Counted from the first letter of the stretch, positions 47,301 through 59,058 are shown. The stretch: DNA of 64,000 nt from Ampelomyces quisqualis (GCA_018398575.1 JAGTXZ010000005.1:2976001-3040000); one strand, 5' to 3'. Notes: generated by a model not told the origin, from the sequence alone. Made by a program: numbers and translations.

Positions 47301-48798
47301 ATGGCTGCCGCTACGCTCATGGGTCTCCCGAGAGAGCTGAGAGATGAAATATTCAGCTACCTCCATGACGAGACTCCCATCTTCAGGTTCTGGGCCAAAC
47401 GTAACCTGACACATGGCCTGCCTAGACACTGCGGTACAAACGCGGTGTTAAATACCCCGCGTAGAATCGTGTAGAATCGTGTAAAAAAACCCCGCAGAAT
47501 TCCCCCCAGAAACACCGCAAAGTTGTCTATATTTACACAGTCTAGGTAAATTTACACGATAAATGTACACTATTCTTAACTTTGTTATTTGTTCTTTATT
47601 TAATCTACATTTACTTCTCTTCTTTTTACTTCTCTTGCGTCTCTCTTCTTACCTTACACTAGCTCTCTAAAGTGCGCCTGCACAGGAGGATAATGCTATG
47701 TGCGCGGGTTAAAATCTAGGGTTTAGTAGGTTTAAAACAGAGAGAGAGAGAAAAGGTGGAAAATTAGTAGAGATAGAGAGGAGTTAAAAATAAGCGAGAA
47801 AAAGTCTTAGCAGTAAACACTAAAATCTTACATATAACGCAAAAAATTTTTATACTAATAAAAGTAGCAGGTAAAAAAACACTACCTTAGTGTAAAAAAC
47901 CCTGCAGCTATGTAAATATCCTCTATGTGCGGTGTTAAAGAGTAAATTTACACGATACTGCGGTGTATATTAACACCGCGCTGGGTATTTAACACCGCAT
48001 TTGTACCCCAGTGAGAGGGGCTGAAGTCAAAATGCGAAATGGCCCTATACGTGCTGTGTTACACGCACACCCCCAGTTGCGATACGAATACCTTCAGACA
48101 ATTCTCTACGGGAACACAGCTATATTCGACATCGAAATGCTGCCTTCTTGGCGGACACCCAATGAGGGACAGAAAGCAACCTGTCCTGCAATATTGAAGG
48201 CATTTGCTTGCCTGAGAGAAACAACTCTATATCTCCATATCGGCCGCTGCTATGGATGGCCCGTTTCGTCCATAGTTGAACCCATGTGTGCAGAGATGCC
48301 GCATTTGAACGCGGTCAGAGTGGTAATTCCTCTGGAGGCTCACAAGGTCTTTGCACATCCCAGGCTGCAGAGCCAGAAGTTTGAGTACGACTATGGAGCG
48401 GACAGAAAACGCTTTGCTACTTTGCTAGAACCGCAACTGGCAGATGTTTCCATGCGCAAAAGCGGCGATGGACATAAGCTTGATTTCAAGAGAGTCGAGT
48501 GCAGTAGGCAGAGCTTCGGCCAGCACAAGTCGTTCATCGCCTGACCCTGATCGCGGTGTATTTGTACCGGTGTACAGCTGGGACCGAGGAGCTTTTGACA
48601 GAGGAGATTATGCAGGACCTAGCAATATCAATAAGATATCCAGATGAAGCCCTTGCATTGCTAGTGGAGGGCGAGAAGGAAAGTGTAAGGCGTTGGCCAG
48701 TCGAAATGCAGCAATGGGGAGAAGAAGAAGTTGACCATCGGAAGATGATCGATGCAACAACAGATGTCGCCTGGGCGCCTGCTCAGAGGACTGCCTGA
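47301..48798 (+). pseudogene. 2EXR-family gene split by a CACTG element
   Basis: The first part (47301-47426, 42 codons) begins MAAATLMGLPRELRDEIFSYL, the LPRELRxxIxxxL motif of the fungal F-box-like 2EXR family. The frame continues after the 587-bp insertion at 48017 (GAEVKMRNGPIRAVLHAHPQ) to TGA at 48542-48544. Ignoring the insertion and one copy of its 3-bp target duplication, both halves are in the same frame, so the insertion is the breaking event. With it in place, the frame meets a TAG about 17 codons past the junction. A further coding-like frame (48556-48798) follows shifted by one base, suggesting a later frameshift or an intron. 2EXR proteins are numerous in filamentous fungi and of unknown function. 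Confidence 0.85.
47427..48013. mobile_element. CACTG-ended non-autonomous DNA transposon (MITE-like)
   Basis: A 587-bp block has 31-bp terminal inverted repeats: left CACTGCGGTACAAACGCGGT..., right in reverse complement CACTGGGGTACAAATGCGGT..., both continuing GTTAAATACCC, with two mismatches. It is flanked by AGA at 47424-47426 and 48014-48016, a 3-bp target duplication. CACTR ends and a 3-bp duplication are hallmarks of CACTA/EnSpm (CMC) elements. It has no coding capacity. Inner subterminal repeats (ATTTACACGATA and relatives) recur at both sides. A diverged second copy lies at about 61020-61426. Confidence 0.85.
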
Positions 48799-49036
48799 AA
48801 TTGACGGAGACAGTCACGTGCTTTTCGTCCGAAGTCATCCCGGACGAGTGAGTTCCGGTGTTTGCCTCGCGCCCACCACTTCCAACATCAGAACATATCA
48901 ACCCACCTAAAAACATCCTATCTACCCTCACATACCTCCGAACTTGATTACACGGACTGTCTCCGCCAGCTTTGACGACATATCCCTGTGTCTAGCGCGT
49001 GCGCTGGGACTCAGCTAAAGCGAACCTGCATCCATC
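48799..49036. promoter_or_regulatory. upstream region of intact 2EXR gene
   Basis: Short interval preceding the 2EXR start codon, with C/A-rich sequence (about 48860-48930). Presumed promoter and leader. Confidence 0.35.
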
Positions 49037-50005
49037 ATGGACTCGTCAACACCTAGCATTCTGACCCTCCCCAGAGAATTAAGAGATCGTGTGTACAGCT
49101 ACTTGACACGAAAACGTGATTTTCACTGGAATCGTAGCGACATCTTCACGCTTCGAGGCTCCCCTCGCGATGTGCAAATTATTGAGCTTGTTCCTTTCCG
49201 GCTCATCAATTGCCCTCTACCTCACGTCTTCCGCATTCATCCTCAGATTTTTGAAGAATACCAAGAAGTGTGTATGAAAAACCTCGGGGCCATCATCGAA
49301 CCTTCGCTGCATGTGCGGAGGAAGCTATTATTCGAACCGCTGCCTGAGTCAGACACTCGAGCCGAGGCTGTGCTGGCCCATCTACGTCACGTTACGATCT
49401 TCCTCAGAGTCCACGCCCGAACCACTTCGCAAAACCTTGACTGGCAAAATCAGCTCAATCTATTGCGCACTGTCACAAGCAAAGCGCCAAATCTGTCAAC
49501 ACTTCGAGTTGCGGTGGGGCAACAACATTACCTCAACTCATCCATGTTCGATGACCGAAACGTGCCATCCATCCTGATTCCAGGTGCAGAGCGACTCGAA
49601 AGTGCTCATTCAACACCATTCCTACCAGATGTCCCCAACAGCTTGCGCGGCATGAGCTTGATCCAGAGGGGAGAAGGCTACCACATCGGCTATGCCTTGA
49701 CGTGCAAACACATGCAAGTCATTCAGCCCCTTATTCCAACGTACACGATCGCAGGTCGTGCATATAGCATTTCACACGGCATTCGCAAGATCGGTGTCTA
49801 CACATTTGCCCGAAAGGACGAACACCAGAGCAAGCGCCTCTGGACCAAAGAAGAAGTCATTGCCAAGTGGCCGGTGCGTAAGTATCCTAAAACAGTCATC
49901 GAGCATGTTTCAGATGAGAGAGCGGCGTTGCTGGCAAGGCTGCCATTTGAGTTGATGGAGTGGGTGGAGCGGAGAGGGCCGGAAGAGGTCAAGAGGTGGG
50001 CTTGA
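49037..50005 (+). CDS. intact 2EXR-family protein
   Basis: Single exon, 322 residues, uninterrupted from ATG 49037. The N-terminus (ILTLPRELRDRVYSYLTRKRDFHW, residues 6-29) is the 2EXR/F-box-like motif. The next segments (LINCPLPHVFRIHPQIFEEY) resemble the region where relatives ask whether neighbours were reached, that is LTNVLLSCAQIYHEY in the copy at 54402. The remainder is mixed alpha/beta with a basic, Trp-containing tail (WVERRGPEEVKRWA). By F-box analogy such proteins could be adaptors, but no function is established. It is the only undamaged member of the local cluster. A 4.1-kb RIP-degraded transposon begins 90 bp after its stop codon. Confidence 0.85.
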   Translation: MDSSTPSILTLPRELRDRVYSYLTRKRDFHWNRSDIFTLRGSPRDVQIIELVPFRLINCPLPHVFRIHPQIFEEYQEVCMKNLGAIIEPSLHVRRKLLFEPLPESDTRAEAVLAHLRHVTIFLRVHARTTSQNLDWQNQLNLLRTVTSKAPNLSTLRVAVGQQHYLNSSMFDDRNVPSILIPGAERLESAHSTPFLPDVPNSLRGMSLIQRGEGYHIGYALTCKHMQVIQPLIPTYTIAGRAYSISHGIRKIGVYTFARKDEHQSKRLWTKEEVIAKWPVRKYPKTVIEHVSDERAALLARLPFELMEWVERRGPEEVKRWA

Positions 50006-50641
50006 GCCGAATGGTCGAAATAGCATGCTGACGCGTACCCTGGCGAAGATAAATTAGATAACCATGTCGCACTGATGCGTACACAGGGCAGAGTCATGGA
50101 TGGGCGAATTACTAATTAGTATTTACTAATTTTTCTTAAAATTAGTAAATTAGTAATTACTAATTACTAATTAGTAATAAAAATAATATTAAGTTTTTTT
50201 CCTTTTAGATCTACTTAGAATATTATTATTAGTCTAAAATATCTCAAGAATATATAATAACTATCTATTTATATTATAATATTAATTATTTTTAAAAAAA
50301 GAAAATAGTTTTTAAATGTTTTATAATATTTAATATAATTAATATTTAGTAGTAAAACTAGTATAGTAGTATATATATTTATACTACTAATATATATATC
50401 TTTATAATATAAAGATAAAATTAATATTTACTAATAATATATATACATTTTACTAAATTTTAGATATATTATTAATATATACCCTATATACTTATAGTAT
50501 AAATATAAATATATATTATTTAAAGCTTAGCTATATTAATAAACTATTACTAGCTCTACTATTTAGTAAAAATATATAAATTATAATTAAATATTACTAT
50601 TTTTAAAACTTTATTCTACTTCTTTACTATATGTATTATTA

Positions 50642-50818
50642 TAGGCTAGCCCGCAAAGATAGAACAATAAGGTGCTGGAAAGAGTTGTATTCCTTAAGCT
50701 TTTCTACTAGTTACAGAAGGGGTTTATATACCCTCTGTGCGTGCTAGTCTATAAAGAGGTAGTAAGGCTAGACCGAGCTCTTTCTAAGAAGGCAAAGGGC
50801 TAGGCAAAGCCTAGCCTA
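50642..50818. mobile_element. 177-bp nested MITE-like insertion of normal GC content
   Basis: Within the AT-saturated hAT-like element lies a short block of ordinary composition. Its ends are inverted repeats: left TAGGCTAGCCCGCAAAG, right in reverse complement TAGGCTAGGCTTTGCC. It is flanked by TTA at 50639-50641 and 50819-50821, a possible 3-bp target duplication of the TWA type used by PIF/Harbinger elements. It has no coding capacity. Confidence 0.6.
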
Positions 50819-50880
50819 TTACATGTATAGACTACTATTTATATTTTAGACATAATATTATATACTAAAATATTAAGTAA

Positions 50881-50911
<31 letters not shown>

Positions 50912-52507
50912 AATCAGCTTTACTATATAGTAAAAGTATACTAATAATAGTAAAACTTTATAACTTAAAAAAGTTTATTTTACTTTTTTACTATAAGTAT
51001 AAAATTATACTTATATACTACTATAATAAATAGTAAAAAAAATTATATATAATTAAACTACTATTAACTAAACTATATATAATAATAGTTATTATATAGC
51101 CTTTTTATTATATCTTTTCTTTTTATAGTATCTATATCTAGATACTTTAGTTAAGACTATTTCTATGTTCTCTAGCTTAAGTAAACATACTATTTTCTAA
51201 ACTATATAGCTTTTAGATAGCTAGTAATATTAGACCTCTTAGTAGCTTATAATATTTTCTTTAAAATAGATATATTTTTATTTATTTCAGCTAGTTTTAG
51301 CTAAAACCTATTTAATATATAGTTAAATATATAACTTAGTTTATATATTAGTAATAAGCTAGTTATAATATAAAATATAATCTAATACTAACGTACTAAA
51401 AAGTTAAAAAGTATAAATAATTAGTATACTATTAATAATACTTATTAAAATAGTGTATAGTATAGAACTTCTTTAATATATATTATTAGTATTATTTTAG
51501 TTTAAATAACTAAATTTATTAATACTATAGATTACTTTAGCTATTATATAAGATATTATATATATTTATTACTTTAGTTCTAAGTTATAGTATTTATTAT
51601 ATTTAGTAGCTATATAGATATATATAAAAAACTATTCTATTCTATTTATACTATATTAATATTATAATTTATATTAAAAAGTATAAACATATATATATAT
51701 ATAATATAATACTATTAACTATTTATATAGCTATCTATGTATTCTTCTATAGTAAGTATAGAACTATCTAAATTACTAGATAAATCTATATTTTTATTTA
51801 CAGTTATAAAGATATTAGTTTTACTAATCTCTTCTTTAGTAAAAAATACTATATTATTATAATTTAGCTTATTAAGTAAATATAGCTCTTCTTTAAAGAA
51901 TTGCTCTTTGTTAAAAAAGAAGTTTTCTTTATTATTAAGTTTAAACTTTATACTCTTAATTTGTTTAGAAGTATATAATAGTTTAGATAGAAAACTTTTA
52001 ATAATATCTATTTTAGTTAGTTATATATCTACCTTCTAAAGCTAATGTACTTACTATAGTCTTTTAGTATAATACTTAGTCTTATAATATATGTATTAAT
52101 ATATTCTAAGATACTATTTATTAAACTAGTATCTTTATAATCTCTAAGTAGAAAAAGATATTCTATACCTAATTTACTATTAGATAGTAGCTCTATTATA
52201 TTATTAGTTTAGATATAATATAGAATTAATTAATGTAAACTTACTTATAGTAGATCTATATCTAGTTATATTATAATACTTTAGTCTTTCTAAGTAGTAT
52301 AGTATTCTTAAAGTATTTAAGTAGTCTGTAATAATAGAACTATCTTTAGTTTTAGAAGCTATAAAGTTATTAATAATAGCTTTTAAAGTAGAGTCTAACT
52401 TAGTAGACTTTACTATAGTACTATTATTAATAAAATTAGATATAAAAGATACTTTAGATATACTAGGCATTTATATATATATAAAAATATATATAAGAAT
52501 AACAATA

Positions 52508-52526
52508 ATAGTAGTAGTAGTAGTAC

Positions 52527-52570
<44 letters not shown>

Positions 52571-52571
52571 T
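52508..52571 (+). repeat. (TAG)n microsatellite
   Basis: About twenty tandem TAG units with one ACT interruption, inside the degraded hAT-like element. Confidence 0.9.
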
Positions 52572-54210
52572 AGTAAAGTATAATAAAGTTATAGTAAAGT
52601 TAAAGTATACTTATATATTATTTAATAGTATATAGTAAATAGGTATAGAATATAATAAGCTATATATAGACTATTTTTATTAGCTATCTATAGTTTATAT
52701 TTAGTATAAATATATATAGCTTATATAAAGCTGTTTATAGTATATATATAGTAAGTTTATATACTATACTATATATAGTATATATATCTTGTAAAATAAT
52801 ACTACCTACTTAGTATAATACTAGCTTCTAATAAATTTAAAGCTATTAATATATAACTATATATAATTAAAATATAACTAGATAAAAATGAAATATAACT
52901 AAATAGAACTTAACAATTCTAAAAAATGCTAAATATAATATTTTTATATTATTATTAAAGTATTTATATTTAATATATAGTTAAATAAAATAAGATTAAG
53001 TTTTAGAACTAAAGTATACTTAATTATAATATAGATATAGTAACATAAAGTCTAAGTAATAGTAAGCTAAATATAAAAACTATTTAATATTATAGTACTT
53101 TAGTATTAGATAATATTCTTTATTATAACTAGCTTACTACTAATATATAAACTAAGTTATATATTTAACTATATATAAAATAAGTTTTAGTTAAAACTAG
53201 CTTAAATAAGTAAAAATATATTTTATTTTAAAGAAAGTATTATAAGCTACTAAAAAGTCTAATATTACTAGTTATCTAAAAGCTATATATTTAAGAAGAT
53301 AGTATATTTACTTAAGCTAAAGAACCTAGAAATAGTGTTAACTAAAGTATTTAGATAAAGATACTATAATAAAAGAACATATTATAAAAGGCTATATAAT
53401 ATATACTATTTTAAGTAGTTTAAATAATAGTAAGCTAATTATATATACTTTTTTATACTTATTTAGTATAATAGTCTAAAGTTATATATTAGTACTAGTA
53501 GTTTAAAAGTTCTAAAAAGTATATAAAGTTATTTAGCTTATATATAATTGTATAAGTTTAGTACTAAAGTATATTTAATATTATTATAAAACTACTATTA
53601 AAAGTAAAATATTTATATTATTACTATATATTAAGTATATATTTAGTATAGTAGCTATTACTAGTAGTTTAGAAGTTATAAAAAGTATATAAAGTTATTT
53701 AGTTTATAAATAAGTATATAGCTTTAGTACTTAAGTATAATAAATATATTAATTATATTATACTTTATAGAGTTTTACATATATAAAATATATATATTTT
53801 TATAAATTATATACTCTAAATATACTTAAAATAATAGCTAACTATTTTAATAAAATAATTTAAAGTAATATTAGTATAAATATTATATAAATAATACTAG
53901 AAGCTAATAATACTAAGTTTTTTTATTTTAACTATAGTATTTAACTTATATTTATATACTAAAAAAATTGTAGCTTTGTAGTTTTATATAAATTAAAAAA
54001 GTTATACTATATTTCTTAAAAAATTAGTAATTACTAAGTAATTACTTAGTAATTACTAATTAGTAAATAACTAAGAAAAAAAATTCGTAATTACTAATTA
54101 GTAATTACTAATTAGTTGTTACTAAAAGCTAAGCCTAATCTAGAATTACTAATTAGTAAATTAGTAATTACTAAGTAATTACTTAGTAAACGCCCATCCA
54201 TGGGCAGAGT

Positions 54211-54401
54211 GCCCATTGCTCTCATCTGGGGCGGCTTGCTGACGGTGATTTGCATCTCATGGTCGCTGATTCGTCGACTCCCGTTCGGGTTAGGTCGCCT
54301 TCGGTCTCCGTGCCTTCCCATGTGTTGGTATGCAACGACTTCCGCCATCTGTCGGAGTTGTAATATATCCACACTCAAAATCTTCTCCAATAATAGCCAT
54401 C
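54211..54401. promoter_or_regulatory. short upstream region of the second 2EXR gene
   Basis: Only 191 bp of non-transposon sequence separates the hAT-like element from the 2EXR start codon at 54402. If this gene is expressed, its promoter lies here or in transposon sequence. Confidence 0.35.
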
Positions 54402-54842
54402 ATGGCGGGAACAACGCTTCTATCTTTGCCACAGGAAATAAGGGATATGATTTTCTCGTACCTTACCCGAGAAGTTGTTGTCCATTGGGGCTATCGAATC
54501 TCTCCGTTCCCACTCGGTGGGCACGAAGTAGCACGCGTTCGTATTGCAGAAGCTCCTCTTACGAACGTACTTCTCTCCTGCGCCCAGATATACCACGAAT
54601 ACAGCCAATACAGGCGTTACGCCGAACCAACGGTCACAGTAGAGCTTAGCCACGACACTGTCTGTGTTGTGCGTGAAGGACAGCCGACGAACGAAGCACG
54701 AGTCGGACGCATTTTCAAGGAGGCGCAACGTATGGACTTTGCTGTCGATGGAGCACAGCCAAGACCTGATGAAAGGCAATGGCTCATGGAGCTGCTGTGC
54801 CGACCTGTGGGACGCCTTGCACCACATCTCGTGGACACTTGA
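54402..54842 (+). CDS. truncated 2EXR-family protein
   Basis: The frame from ATG 54402 encodes 146 residues starting MAGTTLLSLPQEIRDMIFSYL, the 2EXR motif, then APLTNVLLSCAQIYHEYSQYRRY, a conserved second block of this subgroup. It ends less than half way along compared with the 322-residue neighbour at 49037. After its stop, protein-like sequence continues in another frame (about 54863-55027, including DVPEAELTYVHWLACAMAVGKFDLL), so a frameshift probably truncated it. It may be a dying gene or may give a short product. Start choice is safe because the motif directly follows the ATG. Confidence 0.55.
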   Translation: MAGTTLLSLPQEIRDMIFSYLTREVVVHWGYRISPFPLGGHEVARVRIAEAPLTNVLLSCAQIYHEYSQYRRYAEPTVTVELSHDTVCVVREGQPTNEARVGRIFKEAQRMDFAVDGAQPRPDERQWLMELLCRPVGRLAPHLVDT

Positions 54843-55340
54843 GTCTCCAGTCGAATTCTTCTCAAGGTGCCCTGGCCATGATAATTTCCAAGGCCATAGT
54901 TGTTGATGTGCCTGAGGCCGAGCTGACCTACGTCCATTGGTTGGCATGCGCGATGGCTGTGGGCAAATTTGATCTACTCAGTTCCGGAATTCAAGTCGAT
55001 GAGGCCATACCGAAGCCCTGCGCATAGACAGCGCACTTGTTCGTGTGTTTCCACCTCCATCTATGGGTGTCATTTCGTGAACTTCACCGCTCTTGCTAGA
55101 TGCCGAAGTCCACTACATGGCCCCACCATAAGGCCACTTATACCGCTCAGCATCTTGTCGACAGCGAAGAAACAGCTCAACACAATATGTGATACTAACG
55201 TGGCAAGGCTTGACATTCTTCGTCTCTGTAACCCCTCGCTCAACCCTGGCAAAAGACGGGTCTACCCGAGGGACGAACGAGCCGAGATCTGTGGCACAGT
55301 TATATCAATAAGCCCTGCAAGATCGCCATTCCAGATAGGA
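54843..55340. other. frameshifted remains between two 2EXR copies
   Basis: The first 190 bp hold the probable out-of-frame tail of the gene at 54402. The rest has only motif-less open frames and may be the former promoter of the next 2EXR copy. Confidence 0.35.
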
Positions 55341-55920
55341 CCAACGAAAACTCCTTGTTGTCGAATACTTTCGCTGGCTAGAGAGATCAGAAATCACACG
55401 TATCATCATCTTTCCCATGAGATCAGAATTAGGTGGCGATGGATCCATTGGCCACTAAGTGGTGATGCAGGCATTGCTACTATCATCCTAGAAAACGCAC
55501 CTTATACGAGTGTCCTGTTGTCGTGTTCCCGTTTGCGCAACGAGTACCTAGAAGCCAAACACTTCCGCAATCTGCACCTTACTATCACCCTGTTACTTGA
55601 TGAGAACGCCAGATACATCACCGAGGACGTCTCGGACCAAAAGATCAACGATCATATCCTACCGAGGCTCAAGAGCGTTACCGTTCTTCTCACGAAGAAT
55701 GGTAATGGCAAGATATATGAGCACTTGTGGTTCAACGTCTTCATTCTCAGCAAGAGGTTGGCCACTTGATCGCCAAACCTGGGAATGATCAAGGCCGTTG
55801 CACACGAACGCCAAGAAGTCCCAATTCGCACATTGCGGCTTGCCTATGCAGCATCAAGGCCGTTCTTTCCGTGTCCATACGATCATTTGGCTTAGCTGCC
55901 GCTACGCAAACATGAAGGGG
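55341..55920 (+). pseudogene. 2EXR-family pseudogene, start lost
   Basis: A frame ending at 55769 contains ILSLAREIRNHTYHHLSHEIRIRW followed by APYTSVLLSCSRLRNEY, the same two conserved blocks as the copy at 54402 (LSLPQEIRDMIFSYL ... APLTNVLLSCAQIYHEY). No ATG lies at the expected place before the first block. Coding-like sequence goes on after the stop in other frames (to about 55920), so there is also a frameshift. It is a tandem duplicate of the neighbouring 2EXR genes. Confidence 0.7.
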
Positions 55921-57217
55921 TACACACGAACAGCAGTCTGGACATTTGTCAGCGTTTCGATTGAACTTTGATGTGCTGGGACAGAGAGCATCGTGGCTCC
56001 TCGATGGTCAACGGCACAGTGAGCATGGCCCGAGCGAAATAGACGATTCGAAGACCGATCAAGTTCAAAATTGTGGCAAGTACGTGATGAAGAAGAGACG
56101 GCTATGACTGCACCGGCAATTCCGCAAAATATATGTGAGAAATGTAGATATTCACAATATTGCTTCCAATAGTCTGCCTGAACAAGGATTTCAAAGCTCA
56201 AGCATATGCAGAAAAAGCTAGACATCTAATCAGAGACTTGAATTTTCAGTACACAGCTTAACCTCACGATTTTAATATCGCAAGTGCATCTCATTTTCGA
56301 GAATACTAGCTATCACACAAAGGCCAATTGGTTTCTACAGTGTTTCTGTAGCGCACCATAACGAGCTAACGAGTCCTTGCCTCAACGTTAATCGCCATCA
56401 CTTGCAGACAAGACTTCCCCACACGTATGCCTTGGACCCTGAGACATATCAACGCCCAATAGATCTTATCAATTTATGTCTATCAAGAGGCGCGAATAGC
56501 GACAATAAGTTCTCTCATAACTTTATTTTCAGAAAATCAGGAAAAATAAGCTGCATGAAAGTTTATCACATTAGTCTGCAATTAATAGACACGTGTTACA
56601 AATCTGTTTAAAGGAGTGTATTGCACTAGAGGTGCTATGTAGTTGCCTGCAAAACAAGTATGCCCCCTGTTCTCATTTAGCTGAATGAGAACTAGTAGAG
56701 CCCGTCTGCGTGTGGATTTATACAAAATCAAGTCTTGATACTATTCATCGCTTCCTCGACTGCTTGCAAGACCTCTAACTTCGTGGCGCCCTTCTTAATG
56801 AGAACGGTGGTGATGACTGCATGAGTTCCACCATGCCTTTCCCTCCAATCTTTCAGTGAGGCCGGAATTTTGCCTGCGTTTGGCTGACACTGGAATTTCC
56901 CTAAATGAGCGCCGAGCGCTCCTGGGCAACCTAACTATCTCTAGACTACGGAGCTAAAGCGGCGCCAACGCGTTCCCTGCAACCGCCGAACCCAAGGTCG
57001 GGCACTTTTACTCCAAACCATCTAATCGTATTTCTGCAGCAGCCAACTGCCTTCCAGATCCGGCCTGTGCGGGAGTACACACTGTGTCCTGGTACTGAAC
57101 TCTTCGGGTGCGGGCGCTTGGTAGTACTGGTACGGTAGTCCGTGCAGTGTTGTTTTCTACGACAGCGGCCGTGCTGCGATACGAGACACGTGCCACCTCC
57201 TCTTTATACCATATACC
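55921..57217. other. intergenic, no supported gene
   Basis: No motif-bearing open frame. The last 200 bp are the promoter side of the phosphotransferase gene. Base composition is ordinary and no transposon ends were seen. Confidence 0.4.
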
Positions 57218-59058
57218 ATGACCATTTGCAGCGCGCGAGTTCGACTCGCGATTCGAGATATCCTGGTGCAGAGGAGCCTCTTCCACACGTCTTTTTACAG
57301 GCACAGCTGCACGTTCGCCTCAAACCAGACCGCCATGGAAAACATGGAAACCAATCGCCAGTTGTTCGAGTATACCTCTGGGAGATGGATGTATGTCCTA
57401 ATTCAGATTTCTTGTACAAAGACCCTTTGCTTGACTTATATCCTACCGTACAGTTATAACGAATCTCGCCGCCTGTCTGAACGACGTTTAGCATTTAATG
57501 TTGACAAACTCAAGGAAGCCGCCGCCAAATCAGTCAACAGGCCCACCTCGGATATCAAAAGTTTTCGCAAATTGACCGAGGGTGGTTTTAATCGTGTCTT
57601 CGACATATCAATGAAAGATGGCTCGTGCATCCTTGCCCGCCTTCCCTACCCGTCAACCGTGCCGCGACGTCTGGCAGTAGCGAGTGAGGTGGCGACTTTG
57701 GCTTTTGTTCGCGCCCATGGCATACCTACACCTCGAGTCTTGGGTTATTCTGTCGAGGATAATGCTGTCGGTTCGGAGTATATCTTGATGGAAAAATTGC
57801 CAGGAAGGCCTATTGGAGATGCTTGGTTTGACCTTTCCGAACAAGAAAGGCTCAAGGTTCTCCTCCAAATCGTGCGATTGGAAACAAAGCTCTTCACCAT
57901 CGACCTGCCGGCCAGTGGTAGCATATATTACGCCCGTGATCTGCCTCCTAGTACTCCTAAAATAGATATACCTGGATCTGATGGCGAATTGTGTGTAGGG
58001 CCCTATGCGTCTCTCCGATGGTGGTTCGACAAACGTGGAGATCTTGACATTGACCGAGGTCCCCGTACGTGGTTTTTTTTCATTCCTCAAGTATCCTACT
58101 ATTCTAATCATTCGTAGATAACAATTCTTGCCTCGTTCTTCAGACTCCTGCTGAGAAAGAATCGGCCTGGATCCGCGCATACGGACGCCCCCGTTCACCC
58201 TTCGAGCGTGCGTATAGAGAAACTTTCGATTACAAGAGGCAGAATCCGGAGGAACACGCCAATTCTTTGATGAATTATATCCGATTTGCGCCCCATCTTG
58301 TTCCTACAAGTTCTAAGCTCAATCTGCCTGTTCTTCGCCATCCTGATCTCCATCCCAATAACATCTTCGCTTCCGAAAACTTGAGTATCACTGGTCTAAT
58401 TGATTGGCAACACGCTCTGGTCCTCCCGACGTTCCTAGCAGCTGGTATACCAAATTCGTTCCAACATTATCATGATGAGGAGTCTATGTCTTTTGTACCA
58501 CCACAGCTTCCGGACGATTTCGAATCGATGGAAGAAGATGAACGTGCTAGCACACGGGAGCAGTTCCGCCGTCGGCACGTACACTTCTTTTATCTAGGGT
58601 TCACGCAGCGATTGAATGAGCCTCACTGGCACGCCCTTGAACAAGAAACAGGTCTCTTGAAGCGCCGGATCTTCAGCGATGCTGGTAGTCCTTGGGAGGG
58701 TCTCAATACCCCCCTTCAAATGGATCTTATTCGGGTATCGCAAAATTGGTCAAAACTCGCCCCTGTCAATTCAGATGGTACCATCCCAGCATGTCCTATT
58801 GTGATAAGCGATCAAGAGGTGCAAAGGATTGCTGCACAAGACGAGACTCTCCGCGAGGTCGACTCAGAGATGGAACGAATCAATGAGTTTCTTGGCGTCG
58901 CGGCCGACGGGTGGACGACAAACGAATTGTTCGAAAGCGCGAAAGAGAAGGCAAGGTCGATCAAGGAAGAAGGGCTTGCCGCGGTTGGCGATGACCCATG
59001 GTTGAAGGAAATGACTGACAAACATTGGCCGTTTGATGACTGTGACGAGGATGAGTAA
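57218..59058 (+). CDS. APH-type phosphotransferase, Aim9-like
   Basis: Exons 57218-57390, 57454-58064 and 58118-59058 give 574 residues. Intron 1 (63 bp, multiple of three) is placed because splicing joins YTSGRW to IYNESRRLSERR, a conserved entry motif of this fungal family. The first 40 residues are rich in Arg, Ser and hydrophobics and nearly free of acids, like a mitochondrial presequence. The kinase-like fold has SFRKLTEGGFNRVFDI (nucleotide loop), ASEVATLAFVRAHGIPTPRVLGY, the catalytic HPDLHPNNIF, and IDWQ as the metal-binding Asp, so catalytic residues are present. Relatives include yeast Aim9, a mitochondrial protein of unknown substrate. It lies between 2EXR relics, yet is itself intact. 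Confidence 0.85.

Larger units (their letters stand above)
50095..54202. mobile_element. heavily RIP-degraded hAT-like transposon
   Basis: The block starts CATGGATGGGCG and ends with the inverse CGCCCATCCATG. It is flanked on both sides by GGCAGAGT (50087-50094 and 54203-54210), a perfect 8-bp target duplication as made by hAT transposases. Just inside both ends are tandem and inverted copies of an ATTACTAATTAG-type motif. The 4.1-kb interior is almost pure A+T with TA-rich words and has no usable frame, the extreme end point of RIP. A TAG microsatellite fills 52508-52571. A nested, normal-composition insertion lies at 50642-50818. Superfamily is inferred from the duplication length; no transposase motif is readable. 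Confidence 0.75.

Noticed and set aside
51000..53900. AT-rich desert as a possible centromere or replication origin
   Set aside because: The block has defined transposon ends and a target duplication, which explain it better.
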